This document shows, in pieces, positions 1 to 14,044 of a stretch of DNA of 64,000 nt (the first letter of the stretch is position 1; every line of letters begins with the position of its first letter). Both the position numbers and the translations under genes were made by a program. Source of the stretch: Aphrophora alni (Eukaryota; Arthropoda; Insecta; Hemiptera; Aphrophoridae); contig OY740766.1 in NCBI GenBank assembly GCA_963513935.1, positions 3,564,001-3,628,000 on the forward strand, read 5' to 3'. The notes under the pieces were generated by a model. That model ran no database searches, was not told the origin of the DNA, and was given only the letters and a program-made list of their open reading frames with translations.

Positions 1-2585
1 TATGTTTACCGTTCAAAGCTATAAATAATTGGTGTTCAACATATATATTTGTTTGAGTTAATTTTAATCGAATTTTCGTTTTGTTTAGTTATTATTATGA
101 AAGAAAATCATCTTTACTTACAAAACTAATCCATATTTTGTAAGGCATTTCATTACAACAAAAGTCGGCGAAGGTTCCCACGAACGTAGACTATATCCAG
201 TTAGTTTTAGGATAATGATAGTTAAAAACCCGAGATAGGCCGAGATACAATTTAAATTCAATCGATCATCGTCAAATGTGTTTTCGAAATCAGACGCTCG
301 TTTTAAAAGATAAAAAGATGGCTACAAAAATCAAAGCGATGGAAGTTTTCGTATCGTAATAATTGATAAAAGTATGTTAATATAACTTTGTTTACCAATG
401 ATTTGATATATTGTATCGACACGCCTACCCGGTTACATCTCCGACCAATCAGAAACGAGTAACCCGACCAATGATAATGTTGCAATTGATAACCAGTTGT
501 TGTCAGATAAGTGACAAGACAATTAATGAGATAAAAAAGAAATGTTTTTTTGGATACCCGTTGTCGTTCAGTTTGGAAAACTATTCATATTTTAAAAGAG
601 AAACAGGAAAAATGACAACTTTATTGAAATTTAAATGAATTTCGTTAGATAATTTACGTGTTAGTTCCATGTTGTATTATCAAAAAGAGAAATTATATTG
701 TCTTTATGAAGTTATTTATGTAAAATATATGTAAAAATTGTTTTGATTGAGAAAACTAGGCAGAGTTATATCCAATGTGGAGGTAGTTTGTATTTTATCA
801 AAAGCTAACCTGACAATATTTCCAAAATCTTATTTCTATATCGCGTCTAAGTTCTGTATTAAATTATATAAAATTGCTTAATGAAGTTGAACCTTTTCTA
901 TGAGATTTAAATAAGCTATTTAAAATTAAAGATGTGGGAGAACTTTTCTATTTTGTCATTTAGTGGTAAAAATAAATAAAATAACACTTGAATTTTTAGA
1001 TGAGATCATTTATATTTTTAATGATATTAACGGTGTTTGGCTATTTATATATTTTATGTTATAATAATGGTGGTGAACAGAAAACTGGCTTAACTCATCG
1101 TGTTACCTACAGATTCCCATTCAAGAAATTGATTTAATTAGCAATAAAAGAAAGTGAGAAAAATGGGTGTATCGAAATAAATAATAACATTTTAATTATA
1201 TATTTATTACTGAATTTACAAACGTTGATTATTTGGTTGTAATCATTGGCTGTTATGTTTAATTTTTAGTTTGAATTATAATTGAAATTTGTTTTATTTT
1301 ATCTTTATTATTTAGTGTCTCACGAAATTTTTAAATTTTTTTATGGTTATGGAAACTATTTTCAAGTGTTTTTTTGGACACTCTATAAAAGTGAAATTTT
1401 ATGGTTAAACGAAGTTCCCAAAGAATTTTAATATATTATGTTTTATACTTTATGACTTATATATGTATTAAATTTTTACTTTTTATCGAAACAAAATGGT
1501 GGGTTTATAATTCGGCATTTTCATTTTTATAATGATTGATATTTTATTGGTGCAACAAATACACTGTACGTATTGTTAATTTCAATGAGAGAATTTTGTA
1601 AGCATAAAAGTTTTTGTCAAATCGTTTATATTTAGAAAAATAATTGTCTTAGAAATCCTCTTTACCACGGGTTTTGATATTGAAGCCACTTTTCTAAGTG
1701 AGTTTGATTTGTTGGGGATTTTAATATAACGTATAGTTTATGTGGTTGAAAGTCTATTATACTTCTTATTAATAGTTCCAAATCTCTGAAGCAGTGATTT
1801 CCAACTGAATGTACAGATTTAAACACACAACACTGCTTTTTATTCATATTATAAACCGTTATTTGAATGCTGTTCACTAATAATTACAGATTACTAACAG
1901 CTGTTTATTATAATGTAAACAAATAACAACTTTAACAAAATGACTTTTAAGTCTAGTTACAGTTTAAAAAATAATTTAACAGTTGTTTGACTAAATAAAA
2001 AAAAGTAATTCCATTGTAAAAATCAACGTTTTTATTAGAAATAAAAATACTAAATTGATTTGTTTAATTGGGAAGTTGGATAGAAAGTTTATTTTTGTTG
2101 TGTTGACAGTGACCTCTTTGTAGCATGTCCTGTATGTAATAATATATTTGAAATAAATAAAGTAATCACTTGGCTGATCAATGGGATAATTTATATTTTG
2201 TAATTATAGAATAGAAACAAAAACATTGACATGATTATGTTAGCTGTAATAACTGAACAATCACAATGATATGAGTGTAAAGGTGGTTTTGAAGTTTTAC
2301 TATTTATTTAATAAAACTATATAAGTTACAAAAATTCGATCAGCGTTCAGCGAGAAAATTGAGTTTCATAAGGTGGTATTTGTTATAGCAAAATTCCTTC
2401 ATTTTAAATTTTATGGCATTTTTACTTTGAAAGATGTTCAAAATTTCAATAGATCTTAAGCTTGTTTCCATTCTGCCGTAAAGTCGATTAACTGTAAATC
2501 TAATTCCATTGATATCAAGTTTTAATGAAGACGACCCAAGTTAGTTTTTTTGTGTGTGTGAAATATTTCTGAATCGTAATTTTGT
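1..2585. other. AT-rich non-coding DNA, no gene seen
   Basis: The open frames here are short, AT-driven and carry no recognisable protein motif. If the Pitx gene continues in its own direction past the exon at 11.5 kb, this would be intron. I see no RNA gene or clear repeat in it. Confidence 0.5.
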
Positions 2586-2830
2586 TTTACTTTCGTTTTG
2601 GTGTAGGCTACTAATTTTGGGTCATTATTCTTCAAATTTCACTACAATTTGAATGAAATGAGAAGAGCCCTATGAACTATTTTGTGATTTTTTATTCGAA
2701 TTGGTATTTTTGAAGATGTGGTTGTTTGGGTTCTTAAAGATTATATTTTAAGCAAATTTTGTTAAAATCGTTTGAGAATCGATTTTGAATTGGAAATAGT
2801 GTTTTTTATTTATTTAATTTAAAACGAAAT
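2586..2830 (+). repeat. Dispersed repeat family A, 5' part, diverged
   Basis: It contains the family signature 'gggtcattattcttcaaatt' followed by 'cactacaatttgaatgaaat', and further on 'aaaatcgtttgagaatcgat'. Matching text recurs near 5750, 11094 and 50866 in this orientation, and as reverse complement near 24880. The family has no obvious open frame and its termini are unclear. The copies differ by many substitutions, which suggests an old family. Boundaries are approximate. Confidence 0.55.
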
Positions 2831-3449
2831 TACACCATGTACCATGGTCGTTAGTTTTTGGTACAAAATAAAACAAATAATTTTTGAAGAGTAAAAAGTA
2901 AATTAAAAAATAATTATATTCTGTCATTACGTAAGCATAGCCTGGGACGAAATTAGGATTGATAGTGTTGTAAAGTAACGAAAAAAATATACTTGTAAAC
3001 TCGGTTAACGAAAATCATTAATCGGTAGTTTAATTGCGTTGAAGAAGTCGGCTTACAGTGTCTTATAAATTTGGTTTGATTTTTTTTAGTAATAACTAAG
3101 AACAGGTTTTGCTGCTACATTTGAGGTAGTAATAAGTAATAATTTCTTGTATTTCATTTCATAATTCGAATATTTTCATTTAATATATTTGCATTTTTTT
3201 AAACAATAATATCTATAAGTTCTAAACTTTATTTTAATTTCAAAATTGGAAAGCAACAGTTTAATGTCTAAATATTAGTATTCTTATTTTAAGATTTCGA
3301 CTTCGGGTAAAATATCAGCTTTCTATAAGCTGAAGAAAAAAATTATTCACCTTTTAAAAGTTGAAAAACACCTATAAAAACATGGAGATAAAAAGTAACC
3401 GTTAAATCCAAAAGTGTTGCTATTATCTTGTGTAACTTTTAACACGAAG

Positions 3450-3980
3450 ATTTTTTTATCAGCTGTTATACGATCAGCTGTTTAATGATTGTTATTAGCT
3501 CATTTTAAAGTTACGATTATTTAATTTCTTATAAAAGAAAGCTTGTGCAACATTGTCTTTATTAGTGAAATTGGTTGTTTAAGCAATGAATACAAATATT
3601 TATTTATTTTGTAATGTCTGTTGCTAAGAGAAACTTCAGTTTTAAAAAATAAGTTATTCAGCAGTTTATTTTTTGTTATACAGATCACTATGGTAACGCT
3701 TTTGACATTAGTGGTTGACTTTTCTCTTCTTTTATTTTAAATGAGGTTTATTCTAACTTTTGAACTATGCACATTTTTGACTTATTGGAAAACGTATTTT
3801 TACTCACCACACAACATAGAGATCTTCAGAATGAGGGGTGGAAAATACTTGTAGTGATTTGTAATTTAGAAAAAATAATGTTACGAATTTCAATATATTT
3901 AACACAGCTGATTAACAACAGCTGACAAAATACTGAGTTATGAAATATTCAACATTTGGGCACAGCTGATTTAGTTAATT
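3450..3980. other. Cluster of five CAGCTG sites
   Basis: CAGCTG, a palindromic E-box-type hexamer, starts at 3460, 3475, 3905, 3919 and 3963, mostly flanked as ATCAGCTGTT or AACAGCTGAT. Five sites in about 510 bp is dense for AT-rich DNA. E-boxes of this form can bind bHLH proteins, but the same motif is scattered across the whole window, so it may be a repeat-borne or genome-wide word rather than an enhancer. Confidence 0.35.
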
Positions 3981-4489
3981 ACAAATATTGAATAAGATTT
4001 ATTAATGCAAGTTGTGTCCAGTCAAGTGAAACCACTGGTATACTTAAATAAACATTACACAAACATCACAGACCCTTATGTTTAATTTTTAGGAAGTTCG
4101 CTGGCAAATAAAATTTTAAAATTCAATTTTTATTTCAAAATAAACAGAAGCGATTTCCATCAAACTTGTGTGAAGTGTATAACTTAAATCAATTTGATAA
4201 ACAGCAAGTAATCAAAAATATATCGTTCCATGATTACTTTGGGAGGGAGAACAAAAAACTCAGATGTCATTTATAGTTTATGTTGAGACTCATTAACGAT
4301 GACTTTCAGATGGTTTAGGTTGTAAATCTACAAATTTGATAGAAATGTTTTTATTTTGAGATATTTAAATTGTACGACAGAGCCCTTTGGTTGATTTTAC
4401 TTTATTAATTATATAAAAACGGTATTATTTTTTGAGATGACAACGTTTATGTTTTGTATTTGTCTTTGGAGGTTATATTTTAGCGACAT

Positions 4490-4730
4490 TTGATAAAAAT
4501 AATTACAAGCGATTTAAAAGAAAATTGAGTTTAGATTTATGGCGGTTCCATCCACATTTTTAGTTATCGAAAAAATACAAAACGCCCCAAGATATAGCTA
4601 AAGTAAGTACCAAATTTGTTCAAAATCAGTTGACTTCTTTGTAGAGCATTATACAAATGACAGACAGATATCACTTCCAAAATCTCTTTTTACGCTCAGG
4701 AGACCTCAAAACTAAACATAAAAGCCATCA
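4490..4730 (+). repeat. Dispersed repeat family A, 3' part
   Basis: The text 'gtagagcattatacaaatga' then 'cagacagatatc', ending in 'caggagacctcaaaac', corresponds to the 3' part of the longer copies at 5730-6130 and 57830-58330. Only this end is recognisable. It may be the displaced tail of the fragment at 2586-2830. Confidence 0.5.
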
Positions 4731-5729
4731 CATTTACTTTTTCTATACTGTGATTATTCCTCACAAAACCGTCGACCACTTTCCTAACATCTATCTTCTA
4801 CAGTCACCCCTAAATGTTCATTTATCTCTGTAAAGGTGGGTATCCTAGGAAACAAATTACTGCACTTCGACCATGTGCTGCCTAGAAATCCTTTCCTGTA
4901 CTCTACAGTTCAACATCATCTGTTTCTCCACCAGTAAACCCAGGACATTAGACTATCAGTCCTCTCCAATCTGTTACAATCTACACCTTGATTAGTTACT
5001 GTAGTTTGGATAGTATTTAGAGCACGGTCACGTCACAATATTGTCAATATTTATTGTGTCTTATATCAGCTTTACTAGGATCAAGATAAATCTAGTCTCT
5101 TCTTAGGTAACTTTGAGTAGTAGGATCGAAGTAGGGCTTGCGTACTTCTTGGAGGTAAACTAACCCCTGTCAGCAACTGCTAAATCTCGATGCTAACAAG
5201 CGTTCCCCCCTCCCCCCAACTTCATTCATCTCTACAAAACGGATAACGCTACCCTTTTGAAAACCAACTAGCTAGACATGTCAACAGTGTGCTGTGTGCT
5301 GTATGTTTCTGCATATGTATAAAACCTTTGTATATTATACTTGATTAAAAAAAAAAACCAAAGTTTACATGTTGGTGTTTTATAATATGTGTTGTTTAAC
5401 GTTCACTTATTGCCGAGTTTCAAATTTCAAAGTTTCAATCTTTTTTGTAACATTGACAGTCATGAAAACAAGAATTACACAATAAAATTGATTTTATCGC
5501 CATACTTTATCTTTCTGGAACTATTTTCTTTTTTAATGATAATTAAATTCCTAAAACACTTATTTTTTTAATATACCATAAAGAAAAAAATAAAATATAC
5601 GTTGTATAAACATTGCACAAACTCTCTCGCTCACACATCACCAAAACCAAATAAAAAAAAAATCAATGAAAAATATTTATCGTAAAGTAAAAGTGAATTA
5701 TAGATCCCGCCTTTGTTATTTCTTCGCTT

Positions 5730-6130
5730 GCTGTTTTAGCAGATTTGAGTCAATAATCTTTTCATTTCACTACAATTTGAACGAAATCGGTAGGAAAACA
5801 GCTTAATGTCAGTTTTGTGTTTTTTATCGGATAATTTACGAATCTACATTTCTGAAAGATGATGAACAAATTTTGTTGTTTGAGTTCTTTGAGCTACAAT
5901 GGAACAAGTAGATAATAATGTGAGAGCCGATTTTGGTAAAATTGTAATTTTGTGTTATATATGGCCAATATATCCCGACATACCAAATTTGGTTATAATA
6001 GGTCCACACGTTTTGGTTGTAGAGCATTGCACAGATGACAGGTGACATGTATTATTCCAATAAACAATTATTGAATTCAGGAGATTTCAAAACGGAAATA
6101 TCAGAAAAAACACTTGTCATCGATTTTTGA
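5730..6130 (+). repeat. Dispersed repeat family A, nearly complete copy
   Basis: It runs from 'gagtcaataatcttttcatt' through 'cactacaatttgaacgaaat' to 'gagcattgcacagatgacag' and 'caggagatttcaaaac'. The order of blocks matches 57830-58330. No coding capacity is evident; the short minus-strand open frame at 5836-6048 lies entirely inside the repeat. Confidence 0.6.
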
Positions 6131-6668
6131 TCAATACCCTAACTTTCTTTACCTATCCACACTTTTAAAGAGCCTTATTAAAAGTGTTACTTGATTAGCT
6201 CACGAAGCATAAGGGTACCATTACGTAACGCTTTTGAAAATATGCCATCGCAATCAATGAAAATGTTAAAATAATATCAGCTGTTTGTTGGTATCCTAGC
6301 AACGTGTTTGTTTCTATCAAACCTAACCTATTAAAATTTAGGCTTTACATTTTGTATTTTAAACTTATAAAATGGTTTTGTTACAGTGGGGTTTAGCTAA
6401 AATATTGTACGACTGACAATGTATAATTAACTCTTGTTACGCTCTCGTTGCTTTCTCAAACAAAACACTCGTTATGTATGGACGTACGTAGCCTACATGC
6501 TGGACAGTTAAAGTGGAAACATATTAGATGCCTTAAACCTGTCAATATAATTGAATATTATATCATCATTGAACTAATATCATATTTATATTTTAGAGAT
6601 TTTTTTAAAAATGGTAACCTTTATAAAAATACACGTTACTTCAATTATTGAAGAAGTAATTAAAATAA

Positions 6669-6689
6669 ATATATATATATATATATATA
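6669..6689. repeat. (TA)n microsatellite
   Basis: About ten uninterrupted AT dinucleotides. Simple sequence without a gene. Confidence 0.9.
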
Positions 6690-7039
6690 ACATTATTTCT
6701 ACGTGAGGCTAAACCAGGCTAACCAACAATAAAACAAAACAAAACACACATACGAAGGGACTGGAAGATATGTCGCCCATGATAGTCGATGTCTCCAGGA
6801 CGGACGTAAATCTTGGCTGTGTGGATTAAGGATGCAGCTGAGAGGATAAATTTACCCTATAACTCAGTCACCCCTAGATTATTACACCCTCCAGGAGAAC
6901 GATCATTCCTTGGAGGAAAATCAATTCTGCGACAAGACACCGTCTATTTTAGAATCATTTTTTATTTTCACTTGAGTATTTACGTTTTACTTTTGCATTT
7001 TTCAATATTCGCGTAGTATTTATATTCACTTCTTTAAAT

Positions 7040-7188
<149 letters not shown>

Positions 7189-7269
7189 TATATTTAATTA
7201 CCTAATTGTTTTTACTTTCTCGTATATACGTAGTATAGGGAAAGTTTTGTGATGGATTTAAAAAATTAA

Positions 7270-7625
7270 GACGAGTTTTATGAGAGTATATCCGTTTTGA
7301 GGTTACATAAAAGTTGTTTTTGGATTTATCCCTCTTTGTCGTGCGTGGTTGCAGTGTTCTACAGGACAAAATGCGTGCACCAATTTCCTTCAAAATTTGA
7401 TTTGAGAGTAGCTGCCGTACGATAAAAACACAAAATCAGTGTAGCCTCTAAGGACCCGAACAAAAATGTTGGCTTGTGAGTTAAAGGTAAAACAATAAGA
7501 ATTGGTCATGAAGCTGATATAAAATACTTAATTTCTCAAAATTGGCTCTACCGATTTCGCACAAATTTTAGTGAATTGTAAAGACTAGTGATCCATGCCA
7601 GTGAGAAAAATAGCAAGTAAACGTT
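7270..7625 (-). repeat. Dispersed repeat family A, reverse orientation
   Basis: On this strand it shows 'ttgtcgtgcgtggttgcagt' near its start, 'cctctaaggacccgaacaaa' in the middle and 'tttctcaaaattggctctac' towards the end, which are reverse-complement blocks of the family. The open frame at 7202-7393 is a by-product. Confidence 0.55.
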
Positions 7626-8624
7626 TATTACGGTTCAGGATGGAGAAATGCAAATCCTTAAAATTTCTCGAAAATCCTATTTAAAATTTAAGGATAGAAA
7701 ATGTAATCATTAATTATAACCATTGATTATTTAATATATTTACTTGTTTATCATTTAAAAGCAAATTTTAACTCTGCACAAAAGAGCTGTTGATTTTTCT
7801 GTAATTTGAAAAATCGTTGGACTTTTTGAAATCTACTAATTAGTTTGTCTAATTAATACATCATACAGTTTTTATAAAACACCCCACATAACAAAACAGA
7901 CAGAATTAATGATCTTTAGGGCGTTTAGTAACATATTTATAGTTAGTTAAAAATTGTGCCAAGTTATTGGTACAGTAGATATCTCATAGTAGCGCATCTC
8001 ATAGAGTGTTACAGCTCTATATTAGAAATGTGAGCAATAATAATTGTTTTATCTATACATTAAATTTGTTTTGCGTTATATTTGTTAGAAATATATCCAT
8101 AAACAGAATAGAGGAATGCATACGTGGTTCAAAATGTAAAAATTGAAATCAAACCCAGTGGCCAGGGTACACTCCGGTATTTAAAAAAATATTTAGAACT
8201 GTAATTTCTTTTATTTTTGGTTTGGCAAAATGATAGGGTTATAAATGTTGAAATTTAAAAAAAGGGGGGGAGAGGTCGAAATAGCTGATTTATATTTATA
8301 AATATTCTACTTTTATAAGAAATGGTTTACAACTCCATGGTTCATTTCTTATTTTTAACCGACAACTTCAGAACCAACATTTTTGTAGGAATGTCAAAAA
8401 AAAGTTTTATTTGGGCCTTGAAAGATTTAAATTTAATATTTTTATAAAAATCATGTAGTGCCTTATATAATGAATACCGTATTGTTTGTTAAAGTGTACG
8501 GTATCATATCAAATATTAGTGGTGTGCCCGTAGGTGTTTGTACTGGGACCCATTTTAATTATTAGTCCCATACCACTTTATCTATTGAATTCACGTTAAA
8601 GTTGTAAAAATGCGAACCCAGATT

Positions 8625-8636
8625 CCCCCCCCCCCC
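8625..8636. repeat. Poly-C tract (C12)
   Basis: A homopolymer of 12 C in AT-rich DNA. Similar tracts occur at 32431-32444 (C14), and as G at 9598-9608 and 23689-23700. Confidence 0.9.
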
Positions 8637-8789
8637 AGTTGACATTATGCAAAATTATGTAGAACAAAGAATTTAAACATCATAATTTTGAAACTTTATA
8701 ACCGAAATCGCTAGTTAACGAACTGATGCAAGATAATGTTCAACACTTATACCTATAAAAATGTTTCTAAAAACTCAAATCGTGTACTA

Positions 8790-9080
8790 TTAGTCAGGAT
8801 TCCAGAGCCGTCTCTCAGGGGCTCATAGTGAGCGCAGGTGGCAATCTCGGGGTACATAGTTGGATCTATATTCTTCTTCATCTAGTCTTGGGTTTGATCT
8901 CCCTCTCTTTCGTCGTTTCTATCAGGTCTGTCTTGAGCAATTCTTGTTCTCTATCGACCCTGACGCTATTGAAGTATTCGAGGACTAGAGATCTCTATTT
9001 TAATTCTCCACTTTCCCTAGGAGATTATAAACAAAGACAAAATCTCCCTACTGATGAGGGAGCTATAATCGGTGGTTAAG
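8790..9080 (+). repeat. Dispersed repeat family B, GC-richer copy
   Basis: The segment around 8935-9000 ('ctctatcgaccctgacgcta' then a diverged 'ttgaagtattcgaggact') reappears as reverse complement at 32640-32740. An 83-codon open frame (8828-9079) covers it, with a leucine- and serine-rich start that resembles no family I know. Because the segment is duplicated and the partner copy is not open, I treat it as a transposable-element fragment, not a gene. Confidence 0.5.
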
Positions 9081-10176
9081 ACCGCGATGGTTTTGTTTCA
9101 CCGTAAAAAACAACAACAAAATGAGTTATATAATATTTCACAACTTCAGGGACGATGTGGTGCACAATGATTTAAACACATGTATGAAGCCTCTAATTTA
9201 TAATGCTTAGAAAACAAAAACCATTACGAAGAATGTCCGTTTTCACCTAATTCATCTTAAAGTAATGTTTTCCCCTCCTGTTTATTATAGCACAGTATAA
9301 ATTCCATTAGGTAATCAACTGCAATGACCTGTCAGTAAGGGTTTGTGTAGCAAACTGAGGATGTTAACGTAGTCATTAAAACGTCGTCTTGTATTTCCAA
9401 AATAAATTGTATTTTTGTGGAAAATTGTGTCTAATTAATTAATTTTGTCATTTAGATTTAAAATTGTCTCCTACGTTCAGAAAGTGTTAAGATTACAGAC
9501 CGGTATTAAACCTTAAAAACAGATGTTTCTAAATAGGCTTCCGATATTGTTATTGTTCATCTTACATAAAACAAGCTATATTAGGGACGAATGGAGAGGG
9601 GGGGGGGGTTATTATCAGGAAAGCCGCTCAGTCAACACGGGTATCTCTCTTACTGATACTGAGTTTACAACACAGGGTGTGGTCGTTGTTACAACGTTAA
9701 CTGTACTTACAAATTACTTAATTAATTTGCACTATTTGGTTTTGTTTTTTTGTGTGATAACACGGCGGGAGTGTCTTAAAGGGGGGTTATAATTTAATTA
9801 CAAACTTAATTGTTTTTATAATTTGACAAATTAAGTCTGTCGCAATCTTGTCTCTTAAGTAGTCTACTTGGAAAATTTGAAATTATCGGGAGGTGTCTAA
9901 ATGTATTAGCTCCTCCTTCATTCTAGGTATTCGTGATTTTATGGATGTGGTTTTTTAATTTATAGTCTATGTATTACGTCAAAATAGTCACACACAAACG
10001 CACGCTCAAGGATGCGTATGAGAAATAATCAATAATTTGATAAATCTATTGTGTTGTTGATTTTCATATTGGATTGGTTAGGTGGTGTTAGAGTCAACCA
10101 ACACACAGCCGTCAACCAAACAAAATAATATTAGTCGCCCGCCCAAATGTCCCTAATAATATTTATAGTTTAGGAA

Positions 10177-10980
10177 ATAGTATATATATATATATATATA
10201 TATAGTATATAAAAGTATATATCCTGACTGACTGATTGAGTCATCATCAACATACAGCCAAAACTACTGTATCTATCCAACTGAATTGTTCAGGGATGAA
10301 TATTTATTACTACATAGAGGCGGGATAAGAAATGATTTTCAAAATAATTTATTCTAAAAGGCCAAATTTTGTTCTAAGGCCTAAACTCTTTATCAGTTTA
10401 TTTCCTGGGTAACAAGATATAGAGCACTGAAATAACACATGGCTATATGTCTTATATGTTCAATGTCTACTAACTAAGAAAGTTTTTTCGAAAATTCTGA
10501 TTCTACAAGCCCTAATTTTGGGCTAAGGCCTAAACTCTTTTATCAGTTTATTTCCTGGGTAACAAGATATAGAGCACTGAAATAACACATGGCTATATGT
10601 CTTATATGTTCAATGTCCACTAAGAAAGTTTTTTCGAAAATTCTGATTCTACAAGCCCTATTTTTGGGCTAAGGCCTAAACTCTTTTATCAGTTTATTTC
10701 CTGGGTAACAAGATATAGAGCACTGAAATAACACATGGCTATATGTCTTATATGTTCAATGTCCACTAAGAAAGTTTTTTCGAAAATTCTGATTCTAAAA
10801 GGCCTAATTTTGGGCTAAAGCCTAAACTCTTTTATCAGTTTATTTCATGGGTAACAAGACACAGAGCGCTGAAATTTCGCATGGCGGTATGACTCATGTT
10901 CACTAAGAATTTCTAAAAGACCCAAGATCTAAACCTATTTCTCAGTTTATTTCAAGGGTAACAAATTGTGTGTCTTCTCT
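10177..10980 (+). mobile_element. Non-autonomous element with internal 146-150 bp tandem repeats
   Basis: A TA run (to 10204) leads into 'ctgactgactgattgagtca', then four tandem units and a partial fifth. The anchor 'gggtaacaaga' begins at 10407, 10557, 10703 and 10849, and a decayed form at 10956, giving spacings of 150, 146, 146 and 107. Units 2 and 3 are almost identical; unit 4 is more diverged. The TA-run, short leader, tandem-body layout resembles non-autonomous Helitron-like elements, but I do not see a definite terminus, so the class is inference. Confidence 0.6.
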
Positions 10981-11079
10981 TGTGCTGTAAGCTTGAATCG
11001 TATTTGATTGAAATTGAGGAAGTTTTTTCATTGTTATTTCTGTCAATTTATTCATGTATTATAATTTTTTGTTGAGATT

Positions 11080-11340
11080 TTGCACACTGATTTGGGTCAT
11101 TAATCTTCACATTTACCTACAATTTGAACTTAATCGTTATAGCAAATTTTGAGAAATTATGTGTTTTATGCTCATGAATGACTTTTCTCCCTTGAACTGT
11201 ACCGGTATTGATGGGATATGACAACCAATATTGTTTTGTTTGGGTCCCTAGAAACTAAATTTTAACAAAATTTGATCCAAATCATTAGAGCCGATTTCAA
11301 GAAAAACGACTTTTGAGTATTATGGTTATTATTAAAAAAT
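11080..11340 (+). repeat. Dispersed repeat family A, 5' part
   Basis: It shows 'gggtcattaatcttcacatt', 'cctacaatttgaacttaatc', 'tgtttgggtccctagaaact' and 'gagccgatttcaagaaaaac' in family order. It ends about 110 bp from the Pitx exon, within the intron following that exon's donor. Confidence 0.6.
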
Positions 11341-11345
11341 TGTCA

Positions 11346-11715
<370 letters not shown>

Positions 11716-12329
11716 ATGAAATTATTTACTCGTAAACATTAAAATTTGGACAATATATCCTCACAAATTGCATTGTAGGTACACAATAAAAATGTTATTT
11801 AGAATTGAATTGGTTAAAATTGCTTCGGAAGTTTTAAAATTATGACTAAATGTGTGGTTTTAGTTGAGATCCGCCACTGGACGAAATTCGGGAGAGTATA
11901 GCGGTGGGATCGACGCAGGGTTGTTTATAGGGACCCTTTCTCTTTTGTACGTTGGTTTTGAAAGGTGAAAGGAAAACTCCTTTGTTGATATGTCTTTATA
12001 CGTTTGAAATGTAATTAGACTTGTGGGTGTTTATTTGAATAAACAATACAATTTTCAGCCATTAAAGTGGTTACTCCATTTTCGAAAACCGAAGCACATA
12101 ACGAATATTATTGTTCTGTGCTCCAAAAACGTTTTCTGTACAATTATAGGTTTATGTATAAAATTCAAAATAATAAACGTTTAAGTGAGTTGAGGTCTCT
12201 GGTTGGGTGACGCAAAGGTTTTCTTTTACTTGTTTATTATTTAATATTATTTTGTATTATCTCAGATATACCGTATGTAGTAGAGTTGACATAGAGTGAT
12301 CTATGTCTACCGTTTGTTACTACAGCTCA

Positions 12330-12600
12330 AACGTGTCGACCGATTTAAAAAAAAATTGTTATGTGGGTATGTTTTAGGAAATTTCTCGATAACTACCACA
12401 ATAAAAAACACAAAATTACCATTGTCTCATAATTGACTACTGTAGAACGATCCAATTTTGCTCAAGTGAAGCTTCTAAGGATCCAAGCATTTTTGGATAA
12501 TCATAACTAGCGAACAATAATTATTTTACCAAAAATGCTTTTTCATGAGTTATTAAAAAAAAAAAAAAAAGGTCAGCTTAGAGCAGTTACAAAAGGCATA
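12330..12600 (-). repeat. Dispersed repeat family A fragment
   Basis: Reverse-complement blocks: 'gtcgaccgatttaaaa', 'aaaaaacacaaaattacc', 'gcttctaaggatccaagcat' and a terminal A run (12546-12561). These correspond to the middle of the family. Confidence 0.5.
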
Positions 12601-14040
12601 ATGTTTGAAATCTACTTTACTGATTTTGTTAATTTATTATTGAAATGGGAAGATTTATTTGTGAAAAATAGAATGTAAAAAAATATTAAGTTTCAGGAAT
12701 AATTGGTAAAAAATGAACTCTGACGTCATTAAAAGATCCGTTTTAGTTAATACAATTTACGCTGAGGATAGCCGACAATATTTTAGGCCCTATTTCAATA
12801 TTTTGTAAAGAAGGTGTCCATGGTTACTTTTAGACTAACAGTTCCAGAACTAACATTTTTTAAGATACATAGTGTTGGTCGATTTTGGAGATGTTTTTAC
12901 GACGGAAAACCTTAATTGAATGTGGTCTCGAATACAAGAGTTTAAACAAAACTAAAAGGGTGTATTCACAAAAGCATAGTTAATTTTGTCTCCATCACGA
13001 TACTTTTTAAAAGAAACATTGACAAACTCATGTTTAACGCAGACCAATTAGTCGTTCAGAATATTTTTATTTTACAGTTTTAGAGGGTAAATGTGTGTAG
13101 TATTGTTAAACCAGTTTGGGGAAAATTTAATTTTTGTGTTTTGCTATTATGATTGGTAACATAATTTTTTTAGTTTTAAGTTAATAATTAGAAACCAAAT
13201 TAGGATTCAATAGTGAAATGGTAAATTGCTCTTTCAATTACGTTATCACACATTTCAAATGCATGAAAAGTAGTAGAAAAAAAGATAAATTTTTGAATAT
13301 AATAAAATTTTGTATCTAAAAAGACTTTGTTTAAGCAGAGTTTCATGAAAATTCAAACAGGTTTCATTCTTTTTTATTTGAAAGATTGTGTGACTGTGTT
13401 TAAGTATGTATAGTGGTGTATAAATGATTTTATTCTCTGTATGCTTCTTGTTCTCAGAAACTATGCTCCAGCACTTGGACAGGGGTAAATTTATTGGGCC
13501 CTTTTGTGGGTTCTGAAGTATTTACCTCAGCAATATTTCCGAATGCTTGTTTTGTATTTTTTGTCACGGATGTAATTTTTAATAATTAAAAAAATATATA
13601 TTCAGATTGTTTAAAAAAGAACTTTAAAAGCATGTAAAAATTTGTTCAAATAACAATTTTTGCGCCAAATGTAAATTGTAGGCCTACTTGTAGGATTCTT
13701 ACTTACTGAGTAGGAAAATTGTGTTGAATTGTATTAGCAGAGTTGGTTTCTTAAATTTACAGCTGGCACGTTCAACACCAGTGTGAGTAGCCATTGTTAA
13801 ACAGCAACGGTGGTGGCGCTTTTGGTTACTGATTTTTAAGGCACTGCGTGATTCAAAATTGAAACGCGTTACTTGGGTCATACTAATTAATTATTAACGG
13901 TATTAGAGTTATGCTAATCTATAATAGGTATTCTGCAGGAAAACGTGTTTACCTATTCCTTAAAGAGATCTTAATTCACTTATTCTCTCCAGATAACCAA
14001 GTCTTATTCCAGGCACCCTGCTCTTAATGAGTAAATTATC
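12601..14040. other. AT-rich DNA without recognisable gene
   Basis: Only short AT-driven open frames. A GC-richer patch at 13740-13880 is covered on the minus strand by a 60-codon frame (13699-13881) with no family resemblance. A CAGCTG site lies at 13760. Nothing further can be supported. Confidence 0.4.
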
Positions 14041-14044
14041 ATAA

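Noticed and set aside
8828..9079. 83-codon frame as a host gene
   Set aside because: It lies in dispersed repeat family B; the second copy at 32640-32745 is not open and no protein family is recognised.
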